Shown: positions 1 through 10,744, counted from the stretch's first letter. The stretch is 64,000 nt of DNA from Dactylorhiza incarnata (GCA_033032865.1 JAWHQI010000263.1:1922001-1986000), one strand, 5' to 3'. Numbers and translations are program-made. Notes: generated by a model not told the origin, from the letters alone.

Positions 1-471
1 CCACGTGACCTAGCCTCTCATGCCAGATCGATGCGCCGTCGTTGGTCTTCAGCTTGTCCACGTAGGCACTTACAGATAAAACATACAAGTCCTTCACCCT
101 TCTCCCGGTGAGCGTGACATCAGCATCAACTGAAGACAGGTTCTTCAGGAACTTCACCTCCTTCGGTTTGAACAACACATGGTATCCTGCATCCACTGCA
201 TTCGCAACTGAGAAGAGGTTCTTCTTCATGCCCGGCACGTGATACACACTCTTCAGTGTCACGGGCTTCTCTTCACTTCCCAGGGATACCATCCCTTCCC
301 TCTCAACTGGATGCACCGTATCATCCGCCGTGATGATAGCATCAGTTCCACCATATGCCTTCAAGGAGGCAAACTTAGACACATCTCCAGTGAGATGGTG
401 CCCGCAACCAGAGTCCACTATCCAGTCGTTCTCAAAGCTGACGGAGGCTAAGGCATCGACCGACGTTGTCA
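1..471 (-). pseudogene. Copia-1 pol fragment: aspartic protease and GAG-pre-integrase region
   Basis: This is the start of a Ty1/copia pol, read leftwards and running off the window edge. Translation of the minus strand gives the protease motif DSGCGHHLTGD (about 397-428), then a VYHVPGMKKNLFSV block and a WHERLGH block typical of the GAG-pre-integrase zinc region near position 1. The same blocks occur in Copia-2 at 21.4-21.9 kb, so the two elements are one family. The protease would mature the Gag-Pol polyprotein. Its frame differs from that of the upstream long gag ORF because of a lesion near 700. Integrase and RT lie outside the window. Confidence 0.85.
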
Positions 472-1425
472 TCATCTCAGCCAAGAAGCAGTTGTCTCCG
501 CCTTCACCACCCTGATGACCTCCACCTCTTCCTCCACCTCTTCCTCCACCTCTTCGATGGTCTCCACCTCTCTGGCGGTATCCCTCTCTCTCAGCAACAT
601 GAACGGCCTTGAGATTAAACCGGCACTCCTTTGCCATATGCCCGTACTTCTTGCAGGCAAAGCAGAGGGGTCTCCCCCTCTGGTCATATGGAGGAAGTTC
701 TCCCTAACTCTCTGAGAGGACGTTGAAGGTCCATCTCTGGAGTTCTTCTTCTTCTTCTTGTCCCAAGGCTTCCTCTTGCCTGAGAACAATGCCTCGCTAT
801 CTCCCCTTGAGATAGACACTCCTGCCATCTGATTCGCCAAGCTCTTCTGTGACGACAGCAAGTTCTCTAGCTCCAGTAAGGTGGGCTGAGCAGCCCATCC
901 TTGCACAGATGTGATAAACGAAATATACTCCTTCCGCACACCTCGGAGTATGTGCCTCTTCATCTTCGCCTCAGAGATCGGCTCATCAGGATCCAAAGCC
1001 GAGATCTCTGCACATAAGTTCTTCACCTTCAAGAAGAAGGTGGATATAGACAACTCTCCCTGAGTGGACCGCGCCAACTCATTCTCAAGGAACTGTAGCC
1101 GCGCTACGTTCTTCTTGTTGAATAGCCCATCAAGGGCACTCCAGATCTCTGACGCTGACTTGCACCCCATGATGTGGTCAAACAAGTCAGGAGAGATAGC
1201 TCTCTTCAAGGTGAACTCCGCTTTGGCGTTGGTCTTCCTCCACGCCCTCACTTCTGGACCATTGTCATCGATTGGAAAAACTTCTGCCTGATATTCTCCT
1301 CCAATGACCTCCCATAGGTCCTCTCCAAGTAGGTAACTCTCCATGCATGACTTCCACTTCTTGTAGTTGGTCTGGATGAGCAGCTCAATGCCTAGTCCTC
1401 TCGCATAACCTCCTCCGCCTTCCAT
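472..1425 (-). pseudogene. Copia-1 gag (capsid/nucleocapsid), frameshifted
   Basis: Gag packages the element RNA into virus-like particles. The reading frame is open on the minus strand through a copia gag core (NYKKWKSCMESYLLGEDLWEV, then FDHIMGCKSASEIWSALDGLF). I prefer the start at 1425 (MEGGGGYARG); the longer ORF to 1488 merely reads through the primer site. Near 690-720 the frame shifts: the CCHC zinc knuckle CFACKKYGHMAKEC (623-664) is only legible in another frame than the capsid part, while the long ORF continues in a meaningless frame to 472. So Gag is broken between capsid and nucleocapsid. The copy in Copia-2 (18.8-19.5 kb) is more degraded. Confidence 0.85.
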
Positions 1426-1475
1426 CTTGGATGTCAACCTTGAAACTAGATAACACACTACGCTTCGCCAACCTC

Positions 1476-1487
1476 GCTCTGATACCA
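1476..1487 (-). other. Copia-1 primer binding site
   Basis: The minus strand reads TGGTATCAGAGC directly after the LTR end TTTAACA. This 12-mer is the usual plant copia primer site for initiator tRNA-Met and fixes the orientation of the element and the LTR edge at 1488. Confidence 0.9.
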
Positions 1488-1990
1488 TGTTAAATTTTTC
1501 GTGCTGCTACCAATCAAGTACACCAACGATGAACAAAGAGAGCTATATTATAACTAGGCAAACAATTTACAATATAGACACGCTGAATACAAGGTGCATA
1601 CACCTTGATTCACAACAGCTGAGATAAAGATAGAAAAACTTGTCGCGGACAAGGTCCGCTTCTCCACTTAGTGTCGTTGAGCTTGTCAACGCACTCTCCA
1701 CTTCACAACACACTCAACCTGCACTCTCCACCTCACAGTGCACTCTTCACCTCTCGCTGAGGTACGGGTTGGGGGTTGGACTCTCTTGGGGTGTAGTCAC
1801 ACACCCACTCTCTCTCAACTCTTCTCTTCTCTCTCACACTCCTCTTCACTTTCACACTCCTCTTCACGTTCACACTCCTCTTTTTTTTCTTTTTATCTCT
1901 ACTAAAGGGGGGGGGGGTATTTATAGGCAACCACATACATAGGAGGAATGGGGGGGGGGGGGGGGAATGCACACACCTAACACATGCACT
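1488..1990 (-). mobile_element. Copia-1 5' LTR, promoter-proximal part
   Basis: The LTR of Copia-1 begins at 1488 on the plus strand (TGTTAAATTTTTCG; minus-strand end ...TTTAACA next to the PBS). A TATA box, CCTATAAATA on the minus strand, lies at 1918-1927, followed by a GAGTGTGA-rich transcribed leader. The outer edge is not resolved: homopolymer G and C runs and CACTCG-rich sequence begin at about 1950, and no second LTR is in the window to compare. The end given is therefore approximate. Confidence 0.65.
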
Positions 1991-2013
1991 CGCCCCCCCC
2001 CCCCCCCCCCCCC
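1950..2013. repeat. G16 and C21 homopolymer runs
   Basis: A run of 16 G (1950-1965) is followed after 27 bases by a run of 21 C (1993-2013). They could pair as an inverted repeat, or each strand could form a G-quadruplex. Run length in an assembly is uncertain. Confidence 0.85.
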
Positions 2014-2390
2014 TTTTCCACTCGGCACTCACCCACTCGACAAACACACATCCACGCACACCACCCCACTCGGCAGCCCTTCAAGAGCACTCGCCAATCA
2101 CCCCATGATGAGTCTGGTTTATACAGTGATTTCCGGCCTCATTTGGGTTTGTTTTAGTGTCATTGCACTTCATTTGCTGTTCATATACGCTTATATTGAT
2201 AGCATGGCGTTTCTGCGCCTTTTGTGCAATCCTTCCCCCTTTGTGGCATATTTTTCCTATATATTACTGTATGCCTGTGTTATGGATCCAGTGGTGTGCA
2301 CGGATCGGGGTTATTTTTACTTTTCCTGCAGGTCCTGGGGTCGTGTGCACGTTCGGGATGGTGCGGGGCAATTTTTGGCCTAAAAAGCCT

Positions 2391-2422
2391 CTGATCGTGC
2401 GCATTCCTTCGCGCACGATCAG
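2391..2422. repeat. Perfect inverted repeat, 12-bp arms
   Basis: Arms CTGATCGTGCGC (2391-2402) and GCGCACGATCAG (2411-2422) are separated by 8 bases. The arm sequence reappears in the nested palindrome at 2576-2640. Confidence 0.9.
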
Positions 2423-2575
2423 GCGCATGACCATTGGTCGTGCGTTAATTCCCAGCCCAGGTCGAGATCAGCGCGAAGGTATGTGCACGATCACAGGCAT
2501 TTCTTCGTGCACGACCATTGGTCGTGCGCCCCTGACCGTGCGTTGTTTTCTATCTTTTTCTTTATTACAGGTTGA

Positions 2576-2640
2576 CTGCGCACGATCATAGGCATTTCTT
2601 CGCGCACGACCATTGGTCGTGCGCCACTGATCGTGCGCAG
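2576..2640. repeat. Nested perfect palindromes upstream of a TATA box
   Basis: The outer arms CTGCGCACGATCA (2576-2588) and TGATCGTGCGCAG (2628-2640) are exact reverse complements. Between them lies a second perfect inverted repeat with 11-bp arms GCGCACGACCA around one central base (2602-2624). The TATA-like CTATTTAAG follows 16 bases downstream, so the structure sits where an LTR core promoter would be regulated. Related half-sites occur at about 2428-2435, 2478-2490 and 2500-2528. Confidence 0.9.
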
Positions 2641-3605
2641 TACTTATTCTGCTCCCTATTTAAGCCGCTGTTCCGCGAATTTAGGTATCCGGCACGATTT
2701 TGGGCGCGATTTCTGCGCGCGACTCCGCCGTTCCACCTCTCCAAGGCCCCCCTTCCATTCCTCCCTTTGGGAAAGCTTCATCCATTGATCCTAAGGTCCA
2801 TCTAGGGTTCCGGAAGCATTCTCCGCCATCTACGGCCAGCATTCCAAGTGGAAGACATCTCCATTGGGCGAAGGAGAAGTGACCCAGCTCTGAGAAGAAG
2901 ACGGGCAACGGTTGGAGATAGTGACAGCCTCTAAACACCGGAAGCAACCAAGGACTGAGCTCGGAGGAGGCGTGACGACCCCCCATTCCGACCAAGATCC
3001 GCGGCGAGACTTCTCATCTCTTGGTTACTTCTACCCCTTCTCTTTTTGTGATTTGTACTCTTTATTGCTGTAATGAACTAAATGAACATCCATTTGTCTA
3101 TGAATGAGAGTTTATTTATGAACTTGTTCTTTACGTTATGCTGTGTTGTGATGCGCTCCGCCCCCGCTCCACTTACACCCACACGATCTAGTAATCGCTC
3201 TAGCAAAAGCTGGAAGCGATAGTGAAGAGGTGCCTTCGACCCTCAACTCTCACATTTGCACTCACCTCATCCATATGCTCACCGGCCATCCGCTAAGCGA
3301 AGCACGGCATCGCGGCCTGCACTAAAACCATTCACCAAGCGACGCGGTGATTGCGACCCGCATAGTGTTTAGTTTTCTCATTTCCCGTTCTATAAAACCA
3401 ACCAATCCCCCTTGTTTTGTTAAACTTAGAAACCCCCATAATTAATCTCCTAACGGGCAAATCATATTCCCCAACTTGCGGTCATTTGAGAACGATATTC
3501 AGGGAGCTACTCCCTACTTTAATTACTTGACAACGACCGGTGCACTGCCGTCGTACCGCATTTCATGCCCGCTAATTAGCGGTGTGGAAATAGCGCGTCA
3601 CCCCA

Positions 3606-4251
3606 CTCGATAGCCCCCCTAGGCCCACTCGACAGCCCCCCTCTACAAGCTCCACTCGGCAACCCCACACTCCACGAGCACTCGCCCAGCAATACTACAC
3701 TCGCCTGGCAATGCTCCACTCGACAACCCCTAGGTAGCCCAACCTTCACTTGGCAATTCCACTTGCCAGCACATGTGCACTCGCCCAGCACAACCTCTAC
3801 TCGCCTGCACCCACTTGATGCACTCGCCAAACACCTGCACTGGCTCCATTCGCCCATGCACTCGCCCCGGCTCCAACAGCCCACTCGCCCTCTCTACTTT
3901 AGCACACTTCAACTTCAACAGAGGGTGTGTATAATCACACCCCTTTGCGGCGCAATTACCAAGACGCCCACTCATAAGCTTTAAAAAGGGGTGATGGGTC
4001 CTCACTTAGGGGAGGACAGTCCACACCAGAGAGTTCTTTTGAAGATTGCACTAAGATCTCCTTCGGCCTTCGAAAATAACTCGAAGATCTCCTTCGGCCT
4101 TCGAAGATGACTCGAAGATCTTTTTCGCCCACCGAAGACGACTCGATGATCTCCTCCGGCGTTTGAAGACTGGCTCAAAAATCTCCTTCGGCATTCAAAA
4201 ACAACGCGAAGATCTCCTCCGGCCCATGAAGATCTCCTTCATGTTGGAAAT
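3606..4251 (+). repeat. LTR fragment with CACTCG repeats, TATA box and a GAAGATCTCC array
   Basis: This continues the CACTCG-rich sequence interrupted by the solo LTR at 2106-3600. A TATA-like TTTAAAAAGG lies at about 3980. From about 4034 an array of roughly 40-bp units (GAAGATCTCCTTCGGCC type) runs to 4251 and resumes after the next insertion at 6759-6810. The order (C-rich repeats, TATA, GAGAG-TTCTT-TTGAAGATT, array) parallels the solo LTR at 4496-6129, so it is probably an older LTR of a related family. Its outer ends are not defined. Confidence 0.55.
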
Positions 4252-4495
4252 TTTTAATCTCCTCATGAAGAAAAACTCAAATGTACTTATATTAATTATA
4301 TATTTAAAGATAATGCTATTTAACTACAACTTTATTGTGTAACATTATTTCTTAATTTATTTGTTTTATGATATTAATATTATTATATAATATATATATA
4401 TATATATAAATTTATGTTAAATATTTAATATATAAAACATTATATATGAAACGTTAAAACGTTATATATATATATAATATAAAAGTTATATATAT

Positions 4496-6129
4496 TGATG
4501 CTTACTCACACAAGATTTTCATTCATACAAGTCAAGGAGGTGGTTATTCCAAAGGCCCACTAAGATGATGAGAGGGAAGTGGGAGAGTGGGCAAGCCCAC
4601 TAACTCCGCCACCAACCGCCCGTGCAAGACCACGTGCGATCGCCGCATCCGAACGCTACAGCATCGCACAAAGCAGGACCGCGTGCGGTAGCGTCCGCGG
4701 CGCTACCGCGCGGTAGCGCCGAGCCTCCCTTGAGGGGTGCGGCCAGGCCGCACCCCCTCTTGGGGTGCGGCCAGCCCGCACCCCTCTCGGGGTGCGGCCG
4801 CACCCCTCTTGGGGTGCGGCTAGGCCGCACCCCCCTCTTGGGGTGCGGCTGGGCCGCACCCCGATCGGGTTACGGCCAGCCCGCACCCCCCTCGGGGTGC
4901 GGCCAGCCCGCACCCCCCTCTTGGGGTGCGGCCAGCCTGCACCCCTCTCGGGGTGCAGCCAGCCCGGACCCCCTCCTTGAGGTGCGGGCTGCAGCCAGGC
5001 CGCACCCCCCTCTTAGGGTGCGGCCAGGCCGCATCCCTCTTGGGGTACGGCCCGGGCACACCCCCCTTTGGGGTGCGGTCGAGCCGCTCTCCCCCATAGC
5101 AAGGTTGGGGTGAGTCCCCCCTCTTCCGGCTAGCCGCCCGCTTTTCGGGCTCCGGACTCTGTTCAGGGCAATTCCCCGTTCGTTACGCGCTCAGAGCACT
5201 TTTCACATTTCGGGCACGGTCACTTTTTGTCTTTCTAGCACGCTCACTTTTTATCTTTCTAGCATTCTCACATTTCCGACTCGCTCATTTTTCCGACTCG
5301 GCTCGCTCACTTTTTGTCTTTTCAGTTTCTCACTTTTCAGGAACAGCTAGTCACCTTTCCTCGAAGGGCAGGATGGTCATTTACGAAAAATGGTGATCCG
5401 TGGGCTTTGAACCGGAAAATATGATTCGTCCTCCCAGGTGGTTACGGTGGTTACAACGGCAAAATTCCCCGGCTACCCCCGACCAAAGCTATAAAAGGAG
5501 CCACAGGGCTTCATTTCAGAGGACCTTGCCTTCTGGACCTGGGAGAGCTTCTTGAAGATTTTCATGGATTTCTCCTTCGACGCTTGAAGATCTCCTTCGT
5601 GGGCTTGCGGTTTTCCTTCGTCCGGAAAGGCGACTCGGCAGTCTCACTTTCGTTCTCACGAAAGCGGACACAGCGTTCTCACTTTCGTCTTCACGAAAGC
5701 GGACAAGACATTCTCACTTCTGTTCTCACGAAAGCGGACACAACGCTCTCACTTTCGTCCTCACGAAAGCGGACAAGGCATTCTCACTTTCGTTCTCTAC
5801 CGTTCTCAAAAGGAAAAGACTTAGTTTTTTCGAGAGGTGTCCTGTCACCCTCGGAACGTTCTCTCTCTCTCTCTCTCTAATATTGTAATGAGCGGCGGCC
5901 TATCGCGCTCGAATTCTAAACACCGGATTGTAACCTCTCAGAAGATAGTGAAGTTTGGTCGGCACAGCCCCGGCCGCGTAGTTGTTTTACCCTTTCCGGG
6001 TTTTTCCACGTTAAAACGTCCAGGTGTACTCAACGAATTTCTTTGTGATTGTTTGCGCGCTTGGTTTGCTCCCGAGCTAAGGTGGTTCAATTCGACCGGT
6101 CTACAAAGAGCCCTAAGCGACCCACAACA
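4496..6129 (+). mobile_element. Nested solo LTR, TSD TATAT
   Basis: It starts TGATGCTTACTC, ends CGACCCACAACA, and is flanked by TATAT (4491-4495, 6130-6134); in such AT-rich DNA the TSD alone is weak evidence. The layout is a GC-rich tandem array (4727-5096), TATA box CTATAAAAGG at about 5489-5498, then a leader with repeated dyads (CTTTCGT...ACGAAAG) at about 5640-5800 and a TC run near 5862. An inverted relative lies at 7686-~9060. Confidence 0.7.
4727..5096. repeat. GC-rich tandem array of GGGGTGCGGCCAG/CCGCACCCC units
   Basis: About 15 variable short units built on GGGGTGCGG and its complement CCGCACCCC alternate, so almost every unit can fold with its neighbour. Reading frames stay open in several phases purely because of composition; none is a credible gene. 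A related array (8740-8950) is found at the matching position in the inverted LTR. Confidence 0.85.
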
Positions 6130-6758
6130 TATATAATTATATATAATAAAGCATTTATGTATATATATTAACTTTAATATATAGTAAATATATTATACAT
6201 TTATTATATATAAAAATGAAACGTTTAATGTTATAAACATTAATAATATTAATATATATAATTAATATTTATTATTAATTATCATAATTTAATATATTTA
6301 ATATTTTAGTAACTTATGAGATAGATTTTCAGCCTATAAATAGCTCTCTAAAATATGAGATATTTACACAATCTCTCTCTCATCTTCTTCCTTATGCTCT
6401 CATATTTTCGATACTATTATATTGCGATTCTACGTTTGCTTTATCCAGTGGAAGTTCGGGTGCTCTGTGCTTCTTCGGTGTCCGCGCACATCGGAGTTTC
6501 GGGATCTAGCTGGGTGCTATACCTTGGAGAAGTGAGCATCGGTTGAAAGCACTGTCGGAGGGTGGTGTAACTTCTTTAGGGCAGTGATCGCACGCCTTAC
6601 CCAGGCTCGATTTCTTATTTTATTTTTTATTGTATTTTATTTCATGTATTTCTAAACATTTGTATTTTTTCCGAAAAATTACATTACAAATATTTTATTA
6701 TTTATAGAGAATATATTAGAAATAATATCATTATATAAGCAAAATTTCTAACACTTCA

Positions 6759-7685
6759 CCCTTCAAATGCGACTCGAAGATCTCCTCCGGCCCATGAAGA
6801 TCTCCAAGTCTAGAACTCCCGTTACTGCATTCAAATAAAGCCTAAGAAAATGGATTCTTTATTTGTTTGTTAAGAGCAAACAAAGTGCACTACTAACTAC
6901 ACCCTTAACTTTCAAGACAAAGCTGTATCAGTCATTATAATATCATAGAATGTATGTTTGGCATAACAACGGTTATGACTTCCACCAAGAAAAGGTTGAT
7001 TTTTTTTTCTTAGTCTCATATTATCATAAATATTCGATTAAGTGTTGTTTGTCGATTAAATTTAAATTATTTTATTTTTGATCTAGCTAAATTATGCAAC
7101 AAAAATTTAAGACCGTGAGAAGAAAGAGAAAAATACAACATTCATAACATTAATGTTTAAAAGAATGTTTATATTTAATTTATACATATTTTTAGAATTA
7201 AATAACTCAATTTAAATTTAATCTTATAAAGAAAAATATTTTTTGATATTAAATTAAAAAAGGGTCTATGTTATATGCAGGCCAGTTTTAATTGTATGTA
7301 GTCCAAAGATATATACATGTCAAACTAAAAACCCAAAGAAACTTGTGAACCCGTTCAGAAAATAGCCTGCATATAAACCATTTTCAAATGACATGATCTG
7401 CACATAGCTAAAGTGTGACTGCATATAGTTATTGTCTAAAAAAATTAAGTTAAATGAAGACAAAAGCCTCTCAATTGTCCCGGACAAAAAGCAAAAAAGA
7501 TGGTGGGCCCCCTCTCTACATCTCTCTTTTTCTCACTTTTTCTTCTCTCTCATCCTCTCTTTTTCCTTCCAATGATGTTGGGGAAATCATTTCTAAGAGT
7601 GGTATTACATGTACATCAATAATGGTTATGTATAAACAATGGCCATGTACAATCAATATCGCTATATATAACTTAATTTTACTAT
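6759..7685. other. Unassigned AT-rich intergenic sequence
   Basis: After a short remnant of the GAAGATCTCC array (to about 6810), this stretch is AT-rich with no credible ORF, no terminal repeats that I could pair, and no RNA gene. Confidence 0.6.
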
Positions 7686-9060
7686 TGTTGCGGGTCACTC
7701 GACGCTCTGGTAGAACGGTCGAATTGAACCACCTTAGATCACGAGCGAGCCGAGCGCGCAAACAGTCAATGAGAGAGTTACTAAATAACAAGAACACTTT
7801 TAATTAATCATGGAAAACCCGAAAAGGGTGAAAAACCATGCGGTCGGAGCCGTGCCGACCAAATTTCATTATCTTCTGGTTCGCTACAATTGAAAGCTGA
7901 GAACTCGAGCGCGACAGGCCGTTGCTCGTTACAATGATAAAGAGAGAAAACCTCGAGGGTGACAGACCATCTCTCGAGAGACTAAATACTTTTCTAGAAA
8001 CAAAAGTGAGATTCTCGAGTCGTCTTTCGTAGCTTGAAGGTTTCCCAATCTGCTTATAAGACTATCTTCTGAAGCGAAGAAAAATTATCGAAGACACGAA
8101 GGAGATCTTTGAAGATTCGAAGGAGATCTTCAAGCGCCGAAAGAGAATTCTAAGAAAATCTTCAAAGAAGCTCTCTCGGGCGTAGAAGACAAGGTATCTT
8201 GAAATGAATGCTCTGGACTCCTTTTATAGTCTTAGACATGGGTAGCCTGGTAATTTCGCCGTCATAACCGCCGTAACCACCTGACGGACGAATCACGCTG
8301 GTCGATTTGGAGCGCACGGATCGCCACTTTTTGGATATTCCCGTATTGCTCCCCGGGCAGTTCGGTCATCTTGGGCAGCTTCGTTGACGGCGTTGAGCGA
8401 AGTGAACTGGACCTGCAATCTAGGAAATTGGGAAAGGTTAACTGTCGTGTGCGTTGAGAACGTGGAAGAGTTATGAGCGCGCAACGAACATAGAAGCATT
8501 CTGAGCGCTCAACAAAGCCGATGGCGTTCTAAGCGCGCAATGAACACGGAAGCGTTCTAAGCACGCAACGAACACGAGAGCGTTCTGAGTGCGCGATGAA
8601 TGTAGGAGTACTTAGCTTGCTTTGCGGGCGGGAGGCTAAGGATGCAATTGCGCACGCCTGCTTGAGCCCATCCTTCTCAAGACGGCAAGGCGCCCTCCTG
8701 AAAAGGAGAGGTGTCTACATTCCGGCCGTCACCCGAGAGGGGTATGGCACCGGCCGCACCCCCCATAGGGAGTGCGGTGCCGACCGCACCACCTAAGGGG
8801 GGTGCGGCGCCTGCCGCACCCCCAAGAGGCGTGCGACGCTGGCCGCACCCCCAAGGGGGTGCAGCACCGACCGCATCCCACCATGTGGGGTGCGGCTAAA
8901 GCCATGCCCCACTAAATGGGGTGCAATTTGGGCTCCCCCCCCACTATGCGGAGTGCAGTCTCGGCCGACGGTGGCGGTGTGCGGCTTTGCTGTCGCATAA
9001 GCGGGCTCTGAAGGTTGTGGCAGCTTATTCCCCACTCTCATTGTCATGGGAGTTAGCACT
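7686..9060 (-). mobile_element. Inverted LTR related to the 4496-6129 LTR
   Basis: The plus strand begins TGTTGCGGGTCACTCGAC at 7686, the reverse complement type of the terminus at 6129. Read on the minus strand it repeats the same order: GGGGTGCGG-type array (8740-8950), TATA box ACTATAAAAGG (about 8219-8230), GAAGATCTCCTTCG leader and a final GGTTCAATTCGACC block. The right edge is unclear (about 9060-9100) and no TSD could be matched, so it may be truncated. Confidence 0.65.
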
Positions 9061-9360
9061 CCCCCACTAACTCCACTCTCATGGTGGAAATGCGGCTAAA
9101 CGCACCCCCGAAGAGTTATATAAACGAGTGCCTATTATTTGCCACTTAAACCTTCAAAGTCCACTTTGCCGTTTGAGGGAGTTTGAAGGTTTTTCTACCT
9201 TCTTTGCGGTGTCTTGGATCTGGAGATCTTTAGGAGGAGGATCATTTTGACGTTGTCGAGAGTTAACCTTTGCATTTGTACTTTCTATTTTCGTTTTGTC
9301 GTGTTGATCTTGTTGCTCCATTGTCTTAGCTATTTTTATGGGAGGATTGACCCTAAATTT
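9061..9360 (+). other. Unassigned promoter-like segment with TATATAAA
   Basis: A strong TATA box, AGTTATATAAACG, lies at about 9114-9126 and is followed by a pyrimidine-rich leader that runs into the 87-bp array. It looks like the transcribed part of another LTR, but I cannot place its ends. The small minus-strand ORF across 9154-9375 has no recognisable features. Confidence 0.4.
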
Positions 9361-9960
9361 GACGGTGAAGAGCATTAGTCTTCAAACTGCTGGTAACCGT
9401 TCGAGGGACAGACCCTTACGGTTATAGACGGAACTGACCCTTGAGTTGACGGTGAAGAGCGTTAATCTTCAAACTGCTGGTAACCGTTCGAGGGACGGGC
9501 CTTTACAGTTACAAGGGGAACGGGCCCCAGAGTTGACGGTGATGAGCGTTAGTCTTCAAACCGATGGTAACCTTTCGAGTGATAGACCCTTACGGTTACA
9601 AGGGGAACGGGCCCCGAGGTTGACATCGAAGAGCATTAGTCTTCAAACCGCTGGTAACTGTTCGAGGGACAGGCCCTTACAGTTACAGGGGGAATGGGCC
9701 CCAGAGTTGACGGTGAAGAGAGTTAGTCTTCAAACCGCCGGTAACTGTTCGAGGGACGGGCCCTTATGGTTACAGAGGGGAATGGTCCCCAGAGTTGATG
9801 GTGAAGAGCATTAGTCTTCAAACCGCTGGTAATCATTCGAGGGACAGACCCTTACGGTTATAGGGGGAACGAGCCCTAGAGTTAACAGTGAAGAGCGTTG
9901 GTCTTCAAACCATTGCACACCGTACGGGGGACAGGCCCTTACGACGCTATATTTTTTAGT
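9361..9960 (+). repeat. 87-bp tandem array, about 7 units
   Basis: Units start with GACGGTGAAGAGC near 9361, 9448, 9535, 9622, 9709, 9797 and 9884, a period of 87 with one unit of 88. Units carry TCTTCAAACYGCTGGTAA and TTCGAGGGACRGRCCCTTA blocks. Because 87 is divisible by three, one frame stays open for about 122 codons (9446-9814) as a 29-residue repeat. No known protein family is visible. Confidence 0.85.
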
Positions 9961-10016
9961 GAAAACGTATGACATCATTTTTGCTTAAACATGTTGGTGT
10001 TGAGACATAGTTTTTA

Positions 10017-10290
10017 TTACATAAGGTTAGTTTGCACGAGTGAGGGCTCGTGGCTTTTTACATAACAATAAATAAAAACAAGTTCGCTAATAAAAATGGC
10101 GTAGGTTCTGCGCGTTCCAAGTACGTGATAGTGTTTTTCCTTCTGTCGTTCGGAGCTTGTACATCCCGGCTTCACCATTATAGTGACTCCGTACGGTCCC
10201 TCCCAAGATGGTGAGTGTTTGTCTCTTTGCGGGTCTTTTCCTGCTGCTTCGATGCTGCGTAGGACGAGATCTCCAACATTGGTTGGTCTA
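10017..10290 (-). pseudogene. Ty3/gypsy integrase C-terminal fragment
   Basis: The minus strand encodes KPRPTNVGDLVLRSIEAAGK followed by SPSWEGPYGVTIMVKPG, the usual end of a plant gypsy integrase (VGDLVL...WEGPY motif), which binds DNA next to the catalytic core. The core itself (HHCC and DDE) is absent: the RNase H fragment to the right is joined almost directly to this piece. It is a deletion relic, not a gene. Confidence 0.8.
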
Positions 10291-10294
10291 GGTT

Positions 10295-10740
10295 TTACCA
10301 TGTGATCGTAGAGCTGAGGGTTTTGTGGTCCGAGAATACCTCACATAGGACGCCGTACAAGTAGTGCCTCCATATCTTTAAAGCAAAAACCACCGCACCC
10401 AACTCCAAGTCGTGCGTGGGGTAGTTTCGATCGTGCACTTTTAGCTGCCTAAAGGCGTAGGCAACCACCTTCCCATTTTGCATCAAGACTGCTCCTAGGC
10501 CTTGTTGAGAGGTGTCTGTGTACACCTAAAAACCCTCCTAGCCCGATGGTATGGTCAGTATGGGAGCCGAGGTAAGCCTCCCCTTCAACTCTTGGAAGAC
10601 ATCTTCACACTGCGGGGTCCATACGAATCGCGCATCTTTCTTTGTCAGCGATGTCAATGGTAGTGCTATCTTAGAAACCCCCTCCACGAACTTACGATAA
10701 TATCCCGCAAGTCCAAGAAAACTCCTCGCATCCGCGACGG
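10295..10740 (-). pseudogene. Ty3/gypsy RT C-terminus and RNase H N-terminus
   Basis: From right to left the minus strand gives the RT end ([19 protein letters not shown], then [17 protein letters not shown]) and, after a stop, the RNase H start ([45 protein letters not shown]). The RNase H catalytic Asp of YTDTS and the Glu of [12 protein letters not shown] are present; the remainder is missing. An in-frame stop sits in the RT/RNase H link (about 10528). The fragment is closest in style to chromovirus (Tekay/Del-type) pol. Confidence 0.85.
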
Positions 10741-10744
10741 AGCA

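Larger units (their letters stand above)
2106..3600 (+). mobile_element. Solo LTR (Athila/Tat-like gypsy), TSD CCCCA
   Basis: The element begins TGATGAGTCTGG and ends AGCGCGTCA, with CCCCA on both sides (2101-2105 and 3601-3605). The flanks join into one continuous CACTCG-rich sequence, so this is an insertion. No gag or pol lies inside. A TATA-like CTATTTAAG at 2656-2664 and the long leader with polyadenylation-type sequence (about 3040-3130) give plus orientation. The 3' third resembles Athila-type LTRs in style; that assignment is from general appearance only. A palindrome cluster occupies 2391-2640. Confidence 0.75.
4252..6753 (+). mobile_element. Solo LTR with TSD CTTCA, carrying a nested LTR
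   Basis: The element begins TGTTGGAAATTTTT and ends AAAATTTCTAACA, near-perfect terminal inverted repeats, with CTTCA at 4247-4251 and 6754-6758. The flanking GAAGATCTCC array continues across it. Without the nested insertion (4496-6129) it is about 0.87 kb and AT-rich. A TATA box, CCTATAAATA, at about 6333-6342 gives plus orientation. There is no coding sequence, so it is a solo LTR, copia-like by size and termini. Confidence 0.8.

Noticed and set aside
472..622. C-terminal tail of the long Copia-1 gag ORF as real protein
   Set aside because: The zinc knuckle lies in another frame across 623-664, so the long ORF is reading a shifted frame here.
4600..5113. ORFs of 70-163 codons rich in RTP and GCG
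   Set aside because: They are translations of the GGGGTGCGG array in several phases on both strands, with no non-repetitive protein.
7454..7807. 117-codon ORF at the left edge of the inverted LTR
   Set aside because: It crosses the LTR terminus at 7686 and has no recognisable domain.
7686..9060. TSD ACTAT for the inverted LTR
   Set aside because: ACTAT at about 8943 is inside the LTR and is not preceded by a CA terminus; no proper match was found.
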